Shown one piece after another: positions 34,905 through 46,511 of a stretch of DNA of 64,000 nt (position 1 is its first letter; the number at the start of each line of letters is the position of its first letter). The stretch covers positions 104,310,704 through 104,374,703 of the forward strand of contig CAKMRJ010005745.1 of NCBI GenBank assembly GCA_928212115.1, given 5' to 3'. A program made the translations under genes and the position numbers. Source of the stretch: Lactuca virosa (Eukaryota; Streptophyta; Magnoliopsida; Asterales; Asteraceae). The notes beneath the pieces were generated by a model. The model did no database searches. It was not told the DNA's origin and worked only from the letters and a program-made list of their open reading frames with translations.

Positions 34905-37559
34905 CTATCTATGTTCAACCCTTTGCAGATTTGCAAAGAACACCATCACCTTCACATAAACCAAATCTTTGAATCTATCATAAAAATGAAAAAAAGCATG
35001 TCTCCCACGACGGTTGAGAAGTAGAGCACCACATGAAATCCAGAATCCAGTAACAAAACCAGTGCCTTCACCAATATAGAACCACCCCCAAAGTTCATCT
35101 ATGTCTTCCCCACCATCCTCCCTCTCACCAATGACAGGTGGTGCTTCTGATTCTTCATCTCCATCACATTTTTTGGTAAGGGGAGGTCCATATAGTCCTG
35201 TGTTTCCATAGTATCTTGAAGCTTCAATAGACTGCAGCTGAGTGCTGGATGGAATTCTCCCTGACAAGCTATTATATGACACGTCTAGATGATTTAAAAA
35301 ATTCAAACTAGACATGCTTAACGGCATCTCTCCAGACAAGTTGTTTCTAGATAAATCCAAAGTTTCAAGTTGTTCCATTTGACCAATTTTTTCCGGAATC
35401 TCTCCAAATAGACCATTCTTTGACAAGTTGAGTACACGCAGTCCATAAAGATTGGTAACTTCATATGGGATTTGTCCTGTTAAGTTGTTGCTTGACAAGT
35501 CAATGCTCTTTAACAATCCCAGAGTACTGGTGAGTTCGCGTTCATATCCTTTCCACTCCATCATTGCATGGTCAACATACTCATCATGAAGTACAACATA
35601 AACACCATATCTTGAGGACAACAATTTCATTGAATAAGAATGAACATTATGTGTTGGTAATAAACCTGCGTGAACCATGCTTGTAAGATTATCCAAACAC
35701 GAGGGGATGGTTCCAAGGAGATTGTTCAGTGACAAATCCAGAATTTGAAGATTAGCCAACTGACATAACTGTAAAGGGATGGTTCCAAAGAACGAGTTTG
35801 ATCTTAGGTTAAGAACATACAACCTTGATAAGTTTTCCCCAATCCAAACAGGCACATTACCAGAAAACTTGTTGGCCTCCAAATTCAAAAAACTTAAACT
35901 TGTGCAATTCTTTAAAGACAAAGGCAATTCTCCAGAGAAGTTGTTCTTGTACAAATACAATACCTCCAATTTTATCAAAGATGCAATGGAGGGAGGAAGC
36001 CTTCCAGATAGATTGTTGTGTTCTAGATTAAGAATTTTTAGTTCTTTGAAGTGACACAAACAGTCTGGAAGTTGTCCGCTTAGAAAATTATGGGAGAGGT
36101 CAAGAACAACTAAAAACCCAGGAACAATTTGGCATAAGAAGGAGATTCCACCATAGAATTTGTTTCTAGAAAGATTTAATGATGTGACAGTGGAAGAGAT
36201 ATTTGTTATTGAACCATAAAATCTGTTGGAACTCAAATCTATCCTAGAATTGTTGTTAAAATTTGATGATAAATCTGGTGCGTTCCCACTGATGTTGTTG
36301 GAAGAGAGATTGAGATATGTTAATTGAGAAGGAAACATGTCCCAAAACCCCAGAGGAATCGTGTCTGAAATTCCATTGTTGGCAATATCAATATATGTTA
36401 GATTTTTGATTTTTTGAATCCATTTGGGGAAGCGAGGCCCTAGACTGCAAGAGCTCATATCAAGAATGGAAAGATTTTTGAATGTTAGGATCTCATTGGA
36501 GAGTGTCCCTATAAATCGGTTATGTCCAGCAAACAACCCTTGTAATGTAAGCGATGTGCATCCAGACGACAAGTTGTTGAGAAAATCAGGAAATTTGACA
36601 ACAGAGTTCCTATGGAATGACAGATATTCCAAACTACAGAGGCTACCAAGATCTTTGGGTATCCCATCTAACATGTTGCCAGAGAGATCAAGAGCATCAA
36701 GCGTATTGCTGGTCAATGGGAACAACCAACGATACATGGATGAGTTGAGATTGTTGTTTCCAAGATAAAGGTATTTAATAGATGAAGAAGAGTTGAGAAA
36801 TGAAGAAGAATATGGATACATGACCTGTGACAGCTCACATCCATCTAAACTTAACCATGATAGTTTCCGGAGACTCAGAATCACATCTACCCAATAATTT
36901 TGTTTGGCTAGAGAAATCCCATCCATTACAAGAGACTCCAAATGAGAGAGATGAGACAACCAGTCGAGGTTCTCAACTCTAGATCCAATTCCAGGCCAAA
37001 GATCTACAAGGTTAGTGAGGTTTCCAAACTCTGGAGGAATGGTTCCATAAAGAGAGTTACCAGAAAGGTCAAGGTACCTTAAGTCGGTCAAGGAGCCAAT
37101 GAACCTGGGAATGGTTCCATTAAAATGATTCCGACCAAGGTCAAGGTACCTTAAACGAGTCATGGAACCAATGAAGGTGGGAATGGTTCCATGAAAAGAG
37201 TTTCTGTAAAGACTAAGATGATTCAAACTGCTTAAATTAAGCAAAGAATTGCTAATCTCACCTACAAGACCAAATCCGTCAACATCAAGCTGTGTGACAT
37301 AATGTGTTTGGTTTTTGCATGTGACTCCTCTCCATTTACAACAATCTTCTTCTTCTTCTTCTTCTTCAGCTCTCCATGTAGAGAGAGTTTCATCGGGGTC
37401 TTGGAGGCGAGCTTTGAAATCAAGAAGAGCATGTCTCTCCTTATCAGAACACTTTCTCATAATAACACCATTATCATCTCCACCTCCCAACTGGTTGGAA
37501 GTTGTCGTCTCAGCATTTAGCAATAGAAGTGAGAAAATTACAAAAACACACGGATTCAT
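34905..37559 (-). CDS. Receptor-like protein with leucine-rich repeats (EIX/Cf-type RLP)
   Basis: An 884-residue intact single-exon ORF. Signal peptide about 1-21; LRRNT domain with the paired-Cys motif (KCSDKERHALLDFK ... CCKWRGVTC); more than 20 plant extracellular LRRs (LxxLxLSxNxLxGxIP) with many N-glycosylation sites; a non-LRR island at about 628-680 (ending near MMEWKGYEREL); four terminal LRRs; an acidic stretch; one membrane helix about 827-848; and a 36-residue basic tail without kinase. This is the layout of EIX receptors and Cf proteins, which sense apoplastic ligands with SOBIR1/BAK1 kinases. Relative to the neighbour at 48835-51618 it lacks about 72 residues, three LRRs, around the mid-region. 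A GAA/GAG repeat encodes a Glu run before the LRRNT cysteines. Confidence 0.95.
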   Translation of the reverse strand: MNPCVFVIFSLLLLNAETTTSNQLGGGDDNGVIMRKCSDKERHALLDFKARLQDPDETLSTWRAEEEEEEEDCCKWRGVTCKNQTHYVTQLDVDGFGLVGEISNSLLNLSSLNHLSLYRNSFHGTIPTFIGSMTRLRYLDLGRNHFNGTIPRFIGSLTDLRYLDLSGNSLYGTIPPEFGNLTNLVDLWPGIGSRVENLDWLSHLSHLESLVMDGISLAKQNYWVDVILSLRKLSWLSLDGCELSQVMYPYSSSFLNSSSSIKYLYLGNNNLNSSMYRWLFPLTSNTLDALDLSGNMLDGIPKDLGSLCSLEYLSFHRNSVVKFPDFLNNLSSGCTSLTLQGLFAGHNRFIGTLSNEILTFKNLSILDMSSCSLGPRFPKWIQKIKNLTYIDIANNGISDTIPLGFWDMFPSQLTYLNLSSNNISGNAPDLSSNFNNNSRIDLSSNRFYGSITNISSTVTSLNLSRNKFYGGISFLCQIVPGFLVVLDLSHNFLSGQLPDCLCHFKELKILNLEHNNLSGRLPPSIASLIKLEVLYLYKNNFSGELPLSLKNCTSLSFLNLEANKFSGNVPVWIGENLSRLYVLNLRSNSFFGTIPLQLCQLANLQILDLSLNNLLGTIPSCLDNLTSMVHAGLLPTHNVHSYSMKLLSSRYGVYVVLHDEYVDHAMMEWKGYERELTSTLGLLKSIDLSSNNLTGQIPYEVTNLYGLRVLNLSKNGLFGEIPEKIGQMEQLETLDLSRNNLSGEMPLSMSSLNFLNHLDVSYNSLSGRIPSSTQLQSIEASRYYGNTGLYGPPLTKKCDGDEESEAPPVIGEREDGGEDIDELWGWFYIGEGTGFVTGFWISCGALLLNRRGRHAFFHFYDRFKDLVYVKVMVFFANLQRVEHR

Positions 37560-37640
37560 TATGTTAATGCAAATCTTTGTAATTTTTTTTTTTACAAATT
37601 TTTTGGTAGTGATGCATATTCAAACTGCCCCTCATGAGGA

Positions 37641-37649
37641 TTTATATAG
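37641..37649 (-). promoter_or_regulatory. TATA box of the intact RLP gene
   Basis: CTATATAAA on the minus strand, 82 bp before the ATG. The same box in the same context lies upstream of the paralogue at 51678-51686. Confidence 0.6.
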
Positions 37650-37759
37650 TCTTAATTGTGAAGACGAAAAATTCAAATGAACAACCTCAAACTGGTGGCC
37701 TGTTTGTGTGGGGCCTACAATCCGTAATTTCTATGAAATTTCAATGAAAATGTAAGACA

Positions 37760-39420
37760 AATTAAAGATGAATTGAAAAACAGATTGCCCCAAAAATGAG
37801 CTGATGGAATCAAATATAGTAGATATCAATGAGTACAGTGATATGATATCATTTGGGTCCAAGAATTTAATGACTATGAAATGAACTTATCTCACTTAAC
37901 TTAATTAAATTGTAAACTAGTTAGAAACAAGCCACGTTGGTCCGTTTCTATTTTGACCCATGGTCTCCTACATTGTTAAAAATAACAATTTATTTTGTAA
38001 AAAGTGCTACACTAGTAGTGACTCTAAAAAAGAGGGTAGCACTAACAAACTTGCAATTCATATATTTTGAAAAATAATTGAACAAATTCTTTTAATTAAT
38101 CAGTCTATACTAAAATGTTTTACATCTACAAATTTAAAGAATGGACAACCACAGTTTCTTGACCTCCCTAGCATTGGTACTATGTTAAACAAATTAATTT
38201 TTTATTTTCACACACAAAACAATATAAAATAGCCAACAGCACTAGTACCATTCATTGTCATATATTAATGAATGAATAGTTCAGAAACATCGAACCATAA
38301 AAGTTGTTTAGTCATGTCATTGTCCTTGCACAATATAATGTAATGTACTTAGTATAAAAGAATGAAGTGTTTGACTAAATATGTAAAAAGAACAAAATGT
38401 TGATTCGACAATGTAATGAGAACAACAAGACTTTTAATGAATTGTGTAGCCGGTTGCCATGTTAGAGTAAGAAGAAATGTTCTAGACAGATTAACCTGAT
38501 CTGATCTTAAAATCTAAGAGTGGCGTCCAGAAAAAAACAGCTAGATTAGATACATTCTCTTATAGCTAACTGAACATGATCATGAGATCTATAAGCGTTG
38601 TAGAGTCGAATATACAACAATAAATGAAACTAAGAGTCTCACATAGCATCAATTAACCAATTAGAATAAGTTATTCTTCATTAATTTCGGAAGACGGTCT
38701 CTAATTCTAAGAAAAACATAAAATTTGAGAGAGATAATATCGAATTTTCGACGAGAGACTTGCTATCAATATTATCAACAGTACGCTTAAATTTGGGGCT
38801 TTTAGTGTTCTGCTTCTGCTTCAGTTTCACAGTGACCGGCACCTCTGTACTGTAGTCGGAATTCAGCGTTTATTATTATTATTTTTTGTGTAAATTTCGT
38901 GGAGAGCTCAGCTAGCCGCCCGGCCCACAAACAGCATAACATAGGCTGCCCATGAAAAGCAAGCCCTACATACTACTATACTGTAATAGTAAAGGCCCAT
39001 TTAGAAAACACTTATTTGCGGGAAAAAAAAACGTGTATATCTACTTTCATTTTTCATTTTAATTCAAAAATATTTTTATCTATTCAAACGAAGTAATTGC
39101 TTAGATGTCAATCGGATTTTTTTCTGGTATTACTTTAGATTTATTTAAATATTGAGAGGTTGTTGCTTGATTATGAGGTTTAGTAGTGTTTATATGTGAA
39201 CGACATTTCTTGAAGTAATGATTTTTATTGCTTTTGTAATTAAATACCAAACGTTTAAGATTTCTTGTTAAAAAGTTGTTGTACAAATTCATACCTAGGC
39301 AGTTTTTTTTGTTAATTTTATTTTATGGATTTAACCATACGGTTTTGATTAATTTTCTTATATGGCAAAGAAGTCATTTTACAACCAGAAAGACCAAAAT
39401 AGAAACAAATCTCAACTTTA
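37760..39420 (-). repeat. Upstream region of the intact RLP gene, shared with two other units
   Basis: From about 38080 it matches the orphan unit (22340-23183 plus 33235-33720), and in 38390-38880 also 52680-53280. No gene in it. Conservation of upstream DNA across three units marks a segmental tandem duplication rather than retroposition. Confidence 0.65.
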
Positions 39421-41352
39421 GGTCTTTATCAAAACAAAAACATGGCTAAAACAACATTTTTTTGTTGTCAATTACAATTAGAAGACTCTAATCCAATTTT
39501 TTTAGGTACACACAGTCTTCTAAAAAACAAATCTTTTGTGAAGCTAATCTTTGCGTGTGGTCTGTACGGCGCAGACAAAAGATGTTAAGAACATTTGCAG
39601 ATAAAAAACAAACACCACCTACAACCCATGTTCCGATTGCAACTTAGGGTGGAGGGAGTCCAACCCTCCCAACCCATTCAACCCACTGCCATATCAGCGC
39701 CACATCAGCATTTCTCTCTCATCTCTTTTCCATCTTTCTCAACCCACAACACATGGAAATCCTATCTTTCCCAACCCACTCAATCCACTTAATTTTTTAT
39801 TTTAAAATAAACACAAACTAATAAAAATTATACAAAACTAATTTACATAATATTAAAAATATACAAACTAATTTAGAAAATAATTAAAAAACATATAAAA
39901 TTGTATTGGTACAAGTTTTGATGCATAATGCACAAAGTGACTATTGCTTGAATTGAAAATGAGGATCGGGTTAGTGAAGCCGTTTATTAAACCCATTCAA
40001 CCCACAACTATTAAACCTTTGAATAAGAAATGGCTCCTTGGGGGTACCGGCGGTACCTCCCATACATATTTCCAAACCCGTGCATGGTACCCTCCCCCCT
40101 TAGAATGATCAAAGCCCTTAAGGTCCAATGTTTAAAATCTTTTTAACAAATTCAGTCTGACCATTACATAAATAGGATAAATCCCGCAAGCAACATAACA
40201 TGAAACATATAATATTCATGTTCACAGTAGTACATGCTTAACATAAACATTAACGACAAAGTGACATAAACATAATCATAGGAGTTAAATCAAGGTAAAA
40301 CCAAGAGAAAGGTAATTACATCTCAGCCCTTATTTTCCAAGCAAGACACGAAGAAGATGAAATACATTATCTAAACAAGGATAAAGAAGACCAATAAATA
40401 GAAAATGGGTTTATGGTTTATGAAAATTTGAATAAATTTGGTTGGTGTATGTGTCGATTAAAAGAATGAAACATTGCAGGTAATATAACAAAGTGATATA
40501 TAAAAAAATAATAATAATAAATAAATAAACAAATAAAAGATTGTTTGGTAGAAACTTAATGATTTAGCGTTGAACCATTAGATATCTAAATAATTAAATG
40601 GCCCGATCCACTATTGTTAGTAAGGTTGGTAAATGGATATGAGAAAAATTACTATTTACCATTCTAAAAAAAAATTCCAATGCATAGAATACAATATTTT
40701 ATTAATTATTTATTGAAAATTAAACAATATTTTGACTTCTCGTTTATTTTTAAAATTATGTTGCAACCACTATTTATATCGGTCACATTAAAACACAAAA
40801 AATATTAGAACACTACAACTAAAACCAACAACTTTTTTTATTTTTTTTATCATTGATTAACTTTTTTTTGAAAATCCTATATCCATCTTTTAACGTTATG
40901 AAAGCTTTCGCAGTTGGTGTTCTTTCCGATCTCTACGCATTTCACCGCTCCACCGGAAATTCCCTCTGCCCCTACCGTACTCCACCAATTTGCAAACTAT
41001 AGGTGTGAGTGGAATAACTCATCAAAAAGAGTTAATTTTGGGGCCCCAAGCCGTTACAAGGCTCGGGGACGTCGCCCTACATGTACCCCTGTTGGGTCGG
41101 TCCCGATGATAGTTAATAGCTTGGTGTTGTTTCTAGTAGAGGTGAAATTGGTGCGGTACCAATTCATTTTTCTTTAAACCGTGTACCGTACCAACTATAA
41201 TTGGTATAAAAAAATTGCTACCGGTACCGTATAAGTATACTTGGTACCAATTTATTTTGCTACCAACAAGTTTGGTTGATACAAATTGGTAATGGTATAT
41301 ACGAACTTCTTTTAATTTTCTATTGTAAGATTTAAAAATAAGCAAAAACATC
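39421..41352. other. Intergenic DNA, no gene recognised
   Basis: AT-rich. 39640-39790 is rich in CCAACCCA phrases that reappear at 39980-40010 and may be a degenerate MITE. 41130-41340 is full of GGTACCGTA/TTGGTACC inverted phrases, also MITE-like. Short ORFs here look accidental. Confidence 0.35.
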
Positions 41353-42019
41353 CACTACAAGAAAATTTCAATTTAGCTACGGATAAATTCCATAGCAAAA
41401 AGTTAAAATTTCGTAGCTAAAGCTGAATAACTACGGAATTTGCTACTAAAATTTTCACGTGATTTCGTTGTTTTTTTCCTCGTAGCAAAATGTTTAGCTA
41501 CAAAATTATAATTTCGTAGCGGTTTTGCTATGACAATTTCTACAGTATCTATTTCGTTGCAAATTGAGTTTCGTAGCAAATTCCGTAACAATGTTTTTGT
41601 AGCAAATTCCGTAACAAATTCTATAGCAATGTTTCTGTAGCAAATTTCATAGCAATTTTTCCGTAACCAATTCCGTAGCAATATTTTTGTAGCTAATTCC
41701 ATAGCAATTTTTCCGTAACGAATTCCGTAGCAATTTAATCGTTGCCAATTCCGTAGCAATTTTTCCATATCATTATTCAGTAAATTCGGTTATTCAAGTC
41801 GACTTTCTATATCAATCTATAAAAATACAAATAATATAATACTGAAAGTAACAAAGTATTTTTATATAAACTAAAAGAAATATCCAATAAATAAAAAAAA
41901 AATACATATTTCAAAATCAAAAAAAGTACACATTTCCATTTTGAACATCTTTCTCTTTCTGTGGATGATTTATAATTTCCTTTCTCTTTTTCACTTCTTT
42001 TTTTACTTACCACCATCTT

Positions 42020-42480
42020 CACCTTCACTATGTGTTTGACCTTTCATCAGCTTTCTTCTTTCAACTTCTGAAAGATACGTTTTTTCACTCACCGTTCCTT
42101 CTCTTCTTCATTATTATTTTTAGATTTCGTTTCTAAAGCATCAAACCCGTATTTTTTCGCTGATGTTGCACCAAATTTAAGCTCAAGAGCTTTCTCAAGA
42201 AGATCTGAAAGTTCAGGAGACACAGTTGGAACAGAAACTTCTTGGAATTGGTATTATTGATGCCAGAGGTGGTAATTTCACAAACCGAATCGACTTCCGA
42301 GGTTAAATCCATTATTTTTTGGTTATTTGTTGATAAATTGGAAACATTTACGTGACATTCTAAATCGGGTGATTCGTTCTCAGAACCGGAATCGAATAAT
42401 TCTTTGAAAGGCTCACTGTCTTCGGAATCATTGATTCTGTCCTCTTCACCCCGTACTCTTCTTTCATTTATATGAGACCC
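42020..42480 (-). pseudogene. Captured gene fragment, possibly NEMF/Rqc2-like
   Basis: Minus-strand reading gives an acidic, Ser/Asn-rich stretch (DSEDSEPFKELFDSGSE), then in a shifted frame VSPELSDLLEKALELKFG and, after a GT...AG interval, LSEVERRKLMKGQ. The last phrase resembles the ERRKLKKGQ-type segment of NEMF/Rqc2-like proteins (ribosome quality control). Frames shift at least once. The family name is tentative; a captured plant exon pair is more certain than its identity. Confidence 0.4.
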
Positions 42481-42847
42481 AGTGACGTTTCATCCAACCA
42501 AAATAGAATGCCAAATCTCGGAAGATATTTACCAGTAGCAGTTGTATTGCTGACCTGATGATGGTATACCAACTAGTAAAAATCTTTGAGTTCTATGCTT
42601 AACTATGGCTAACCTACATCATAATTCCCAAAATACCCTCTTAACAACATGCAAGATTTATTAAACATATTATACTATAACATCGCCGAAGAAATTACAT
42701 ATTATAGCGTTATAACGACAACTTATATATGCAACATTTAACTCTTATTCAGTGTGCATTGAATAAAAAATGATTATCTAACAATTTTAACATGAATCTG
42801 ATGTATAAACCCAACTCAATTAACTTACTGGACTACAATTGAAGTAA

Positions 42848-42912
<65 letters not shown>
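42848..42912. repeat. (GT)n(GA)n microsatellite
   Basis: About 10 GT units followed by about 22 GA units inside the second CACTA element. Confidence 0.95.
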
Positions 42913-42916
<4 letters not shown>

Positions 42917-44364
42917 AGTACCGTTATAGCTTGAGGTAGGAGAGAATAGAACGATTACTAGACTGGATCTGATGGATCAACTCTGCCCCTGCGCTAATAG
43001 GATGATCCTTTTCATCCGAGATCGCCTTGTTTTGCTTCCAAATATATCTGAAAGAGGGAAATATATCTGAAAGAGGGAAAAGGGGGAACAGGGGAAGGGG
43101 GTATCTGTATTGACGTAATGAGCGTATGAGGCTATGAGCGATGATTTGGGGAAACTGCATCATGTAAAAAATATAATGAGATGTATTTAATCTTTTCTTA
43201 AAATGTATAAATTATAATAAAATATATATAGTTTTCACTTATGTAAAGTAATACTGTATATAGCTAAATCGTCCCATATACTTACTATATTAACTGAAAT
43301 AACTTATATGTTTAATCAAAATTACTAGTTTGCTATCCGAGATTATTTTGTATCATAACCTTTTTAAATTACCACGATATCTTTTTTTATATATAATATT
43401 AGTAGTTTCTCTTTAAAATAATTTTCTATATTTTGCTACGGAGACATACTTCGTAGCTACTTAACTACGGAATACATCGTAGCTAAATAGCTACGGATTT
43501 TAATTCCGTAACAATTTTGCAAATTCGAAAACCAACCGTATACACAAATAACTGCCCTCAATAATTTCTTAACAAGTTCTATAGTAAACTAGCTATATAA
43601 TTTGATTGTGTGGAAAATTTTCGTAACAAAATAACTACGGGTTTCAATTTCATGGCCCCCTAACTATGGATTTGGATATCGTAGCCAATTCTTTAGCCAA
43701 ATAGCTAAGAATATTAATTTCATAGCAAGTTTTGTAACGAATTAACTACAACCAAAAATTACATATCATACTTTGTAGTAAAATAATTACGGATTTCGAG
43801 TCCGTAACAACTATTCAAGGTTTAGCGACACAATGTAATTCCGTAGCCATTTCCATAGCAAATTAAATATGGCCAACCATTGTGTAACATATTCCATAGT
43901 AATATAACTACGGATTTTGATTCTGTAACAACTTTATGTAGCTATTTATGATTTAGCTACGAAATACAATTTCGTAACTATTTCCATAGAAAAATAGCTA
44001 CGACAAGCCATTCCGTAACATGTTCCGTAATAAAATAGCTACGGATTTTGATTCCATAGCAACTTTCCGTAGCAATTCAAGATTTTTCTTATAGTGATCG
44101 GGATTTTGATGTGTAGTATAGAAATTAGTTACGTAGTTCTTTTATTTTACAAAAGAATTCTACTGAAGTAACGCTAAACTAACGTTTTAATATTGTGCTT
44201 TAACGTGGTAATTCTTTTGTTTTATTTTTCCAAACATATCTTTTTGTTTTATTTTTCCAAACACCAAACTGGTTGTTTTTCTAAACGGTTCAGTTGTTTG
44301 ATTGTTCTGTTTTTTTATTTTGTCCTGTCATTCGTTTTTTTAATTTACATCCTTTAAACACAAT

Positions 44365-44374
44365 CCCCCCCCCC

Positions 44375-44469
<95 letters not shown>
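44365..44469. repeat. (C)n(CA)n(TA)n compound microsatellite
   Basis: A run of 13 C, about 18 CA units, then about 27 TA units with one break. It abuts a MITE at 44471. Confidence 0.95.
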
Positions 44470-44470
44470 A

Positions 44471-45020
44471 AGGTTCAAGTTCATTTGAGACCATTCTAAT
44501 TTTGTGAGACCGTGAAACCAAATCTAAAAATAATTTTAAAATGCAAAATAAATGGAAAAATCCAAAAATTCTTTTTTTTTTAAATATTATTTTCGGAACT
44601 TGAATTAACTAAAAAAAATAAAAAAAAATCCCGTTTTTTTGTAAAATACGTGAAATATTCTAATAGAATATTACACTGACATATTCTAAAAAATAATTTT
44701 AAAATGCAAAATAACTGGAAAAATCTAAAAATTCTTTTTTTAAATATTATTTTCGGAACTTGAATTAACTAAAAAAAAATAAAAAATAATAAAAAAAAAT
44801 TCCATTTTTTTTTGTAAATTACGTAAAATATTCTAATAGAATATTACACTGTACATATTCTAAAAAATAATTTTAAAATGCAAAATAAATGAAAAAATCC
44901 AAAAATTCTTTTTTTAAATATTATTTTCGGAACTTGAATTAACTAAAAAAAATAAAAAATAAATAAAAAAATGCGTCTTACGGTCTCACAAAATTAGACC
45001 GTCTCACATGAACCTAACCC
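44471..45020. mobile_element. MITE with internal minisatellite
   Basis: Inverted ends: left AGGTTCAAGTTCATTTGAGA and TAATTTTGTGAGACCGT; right ACGGTCTCACAAAATTA and CATGAACCTAACCC. Inside, a block starting near TAATTTTAAAATGCAAAA recurs at 44531, 44694 and 44868 (spacing 163 and 174 bp), carrying TTCGGAACTTGAATTAAC. It lies within TA-rich DNA, so a TA duplication cannot be judged. Confidence 0.7.
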
Positions 45021-45040
45021 TATATATATAACTCTATATA

Positions 45041-45277
45041 GGGTTAGGTTATTTTGTTTTCACTATATATTGTGTGCATGTATGATTGATTCTGGACCAA
45101 TGATTTTAGTTATTTTAAATAAATAATTAATGCATATTACATGTTGAAGATATAATGGATATTAACTACATCTTCAGCATTTAATATGCATTAATTACTT
45201 TCTTAAAATAACTAAAATGATTGGTCCAGAATTAATCATACATGCACACAATACATAGTGAAAACATTTGAACTTAA

Positions 45278-45280
<3 letters not shown>
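45041..45280. mobile_element. Hairpin MITE, about 240 bp
   Basis: Nearly the whole element is one inverted repeat: the arm from 45056 (TTTTCACTATATATTGTGTG) pairs with the arm ending at 45265 (CACAATACATAGTGAAAA), about 65 bp each with few mismatches, around a short loop. A source of small RNAs is plausible. Confidence 0.75.
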
Positions 45281-45331
<51 letters not shown>

Positions 45332-46511
45332 GAGAAGTTACTATTCATTAGCATAACTTTTTCCAGAGTAAAAAAAATTAAAAGCATGTTATATTACAAG
45401 AATCAAAGTATAAAATATAAAATTCAAAAACATAGTATACATAGAAAGTGAGATTTTAATTTTGGACATAATAGAATCTCATATTTACATTTTTTACCCT
45501 TAAATATTTTAATCTAACAGTTTTTATCCTCATAATTTTAAAGTTAAATTTTTAGTATTTTATAAATTACGTTTTTAGTCTCTTATTATATTTTAAAATT
45601 GTGTTTTTAGTCCCTTATTTATTTTTTTTAGTTTTTTTTATTAATTATCATTTGTGCTGTTGTACCAAACAAAATACATTTTCGGACGTTTTTTTCCCGT
45701 TTCCTCCATAAATAATTGTTTGGATTTAAACTTCTTTTTATACAATTGTGTTTGGTTTTTTAAAGGTGTTCACCGCTACGACTAAATACTAGTTAATTTT
45801 AATTTTCAATAATGGGTGTGGTGTTTTTAATTTATAATCTAAATACTACTACAAAATGGACTCTATAGCCCGGTTAAATTGAATAGTATAACCGAACAAC
45901 TATGATGTAGGTTATAATAATAATTCCATATGAAACTCTAACAGGGCCTTGTTTTCTGCATTGCAACTAATAGGCATATAAAGCCCAGTTCTTAATCAAG
46001 CAGGTAACATGTTAACTTTTTTATATATAAATGCAAATAAAACAAATTTTAATTAAGGAGAAACCAAGGAACCTGATTTCATTGGTATGTTGAAGTATAC
46101 ATGCCTCACATATGCCTAGCAGAGCACCTGATCAATATTCATCAACTGAGATTAAAAGACAACGGATAACATAATTTTCAATAAAGAAAGGCTTCAACGA
46201 AATAATAACATAACTCCATTAGTCTATGAATTGCATAGTATCAAACAATATATTACAGCATGATTTGTCAATCAATCGGTTGTACTCAAAGAAATAAGAT
46301 TGCATGTACGACATAAATTTATTAACTTTTGAACTGAAAGTTGCAGCCAAGGCTACAACATCAAGAATCACATACAATATCTTTAAAAATCTGCAAAACT
46401 AGAAAAAAGAAAATAGGAGTTGATTTTCTGATTTATTCATAATCAGAAAATAGAAGTCACACACAGTATCTATGCTAATGACTATTGCAGTTGATCCAAA
46501 TCGATAAATAG
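45281..46511. other. Intergenic DNA, no gene recognised
   Basis: Starts with a (TC)n(TA)n microsatellite (45278-45328), then AT-rich DNA. No coding block or clear element. Confidence 0.4.

Larger units (their letters stand above)
41353..44096. mobile_element. Second CACTA transposon (2.7 kb, non-autonomous)
   Basis: Left end CACTACAAGAAAATTTC, right end GATTTTTCTTATAGTG (inverted), 3-bp duplication ATC (41350-41352, 44097-44099). Both subterminal regions hold many TAGCTACGG/CCGTAGCAA copies (41370-41760, 43430-44090), a different motif from the first CACTA. No transposase. The interior carries a captured gene fragment (42000-42480) and GT/GA microsatellites. Confidence 0.9.

Noticed and set aside
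35779..36768. Forward ORFs across the RLP genes (also 37302-37680, 49157-51115)
   Set aside because: Antisense of LRR coding sequence; the regular repeat pattern gives long open frames by chance.
34905..37559. LRR receptor kinase
   Set aside because: The membrane helix is followed by only 36 residues; there is no kinase domain, so it is a receptor-like protein.
41403..41768. 121-codon minus-strand ORF with a repeated Asn/Leu/Arg/Tyr pattern
   Set aside because: It is a translation of the subterminal TAGCTACGG/CCGTAGCAA repeats of the CACTA element.
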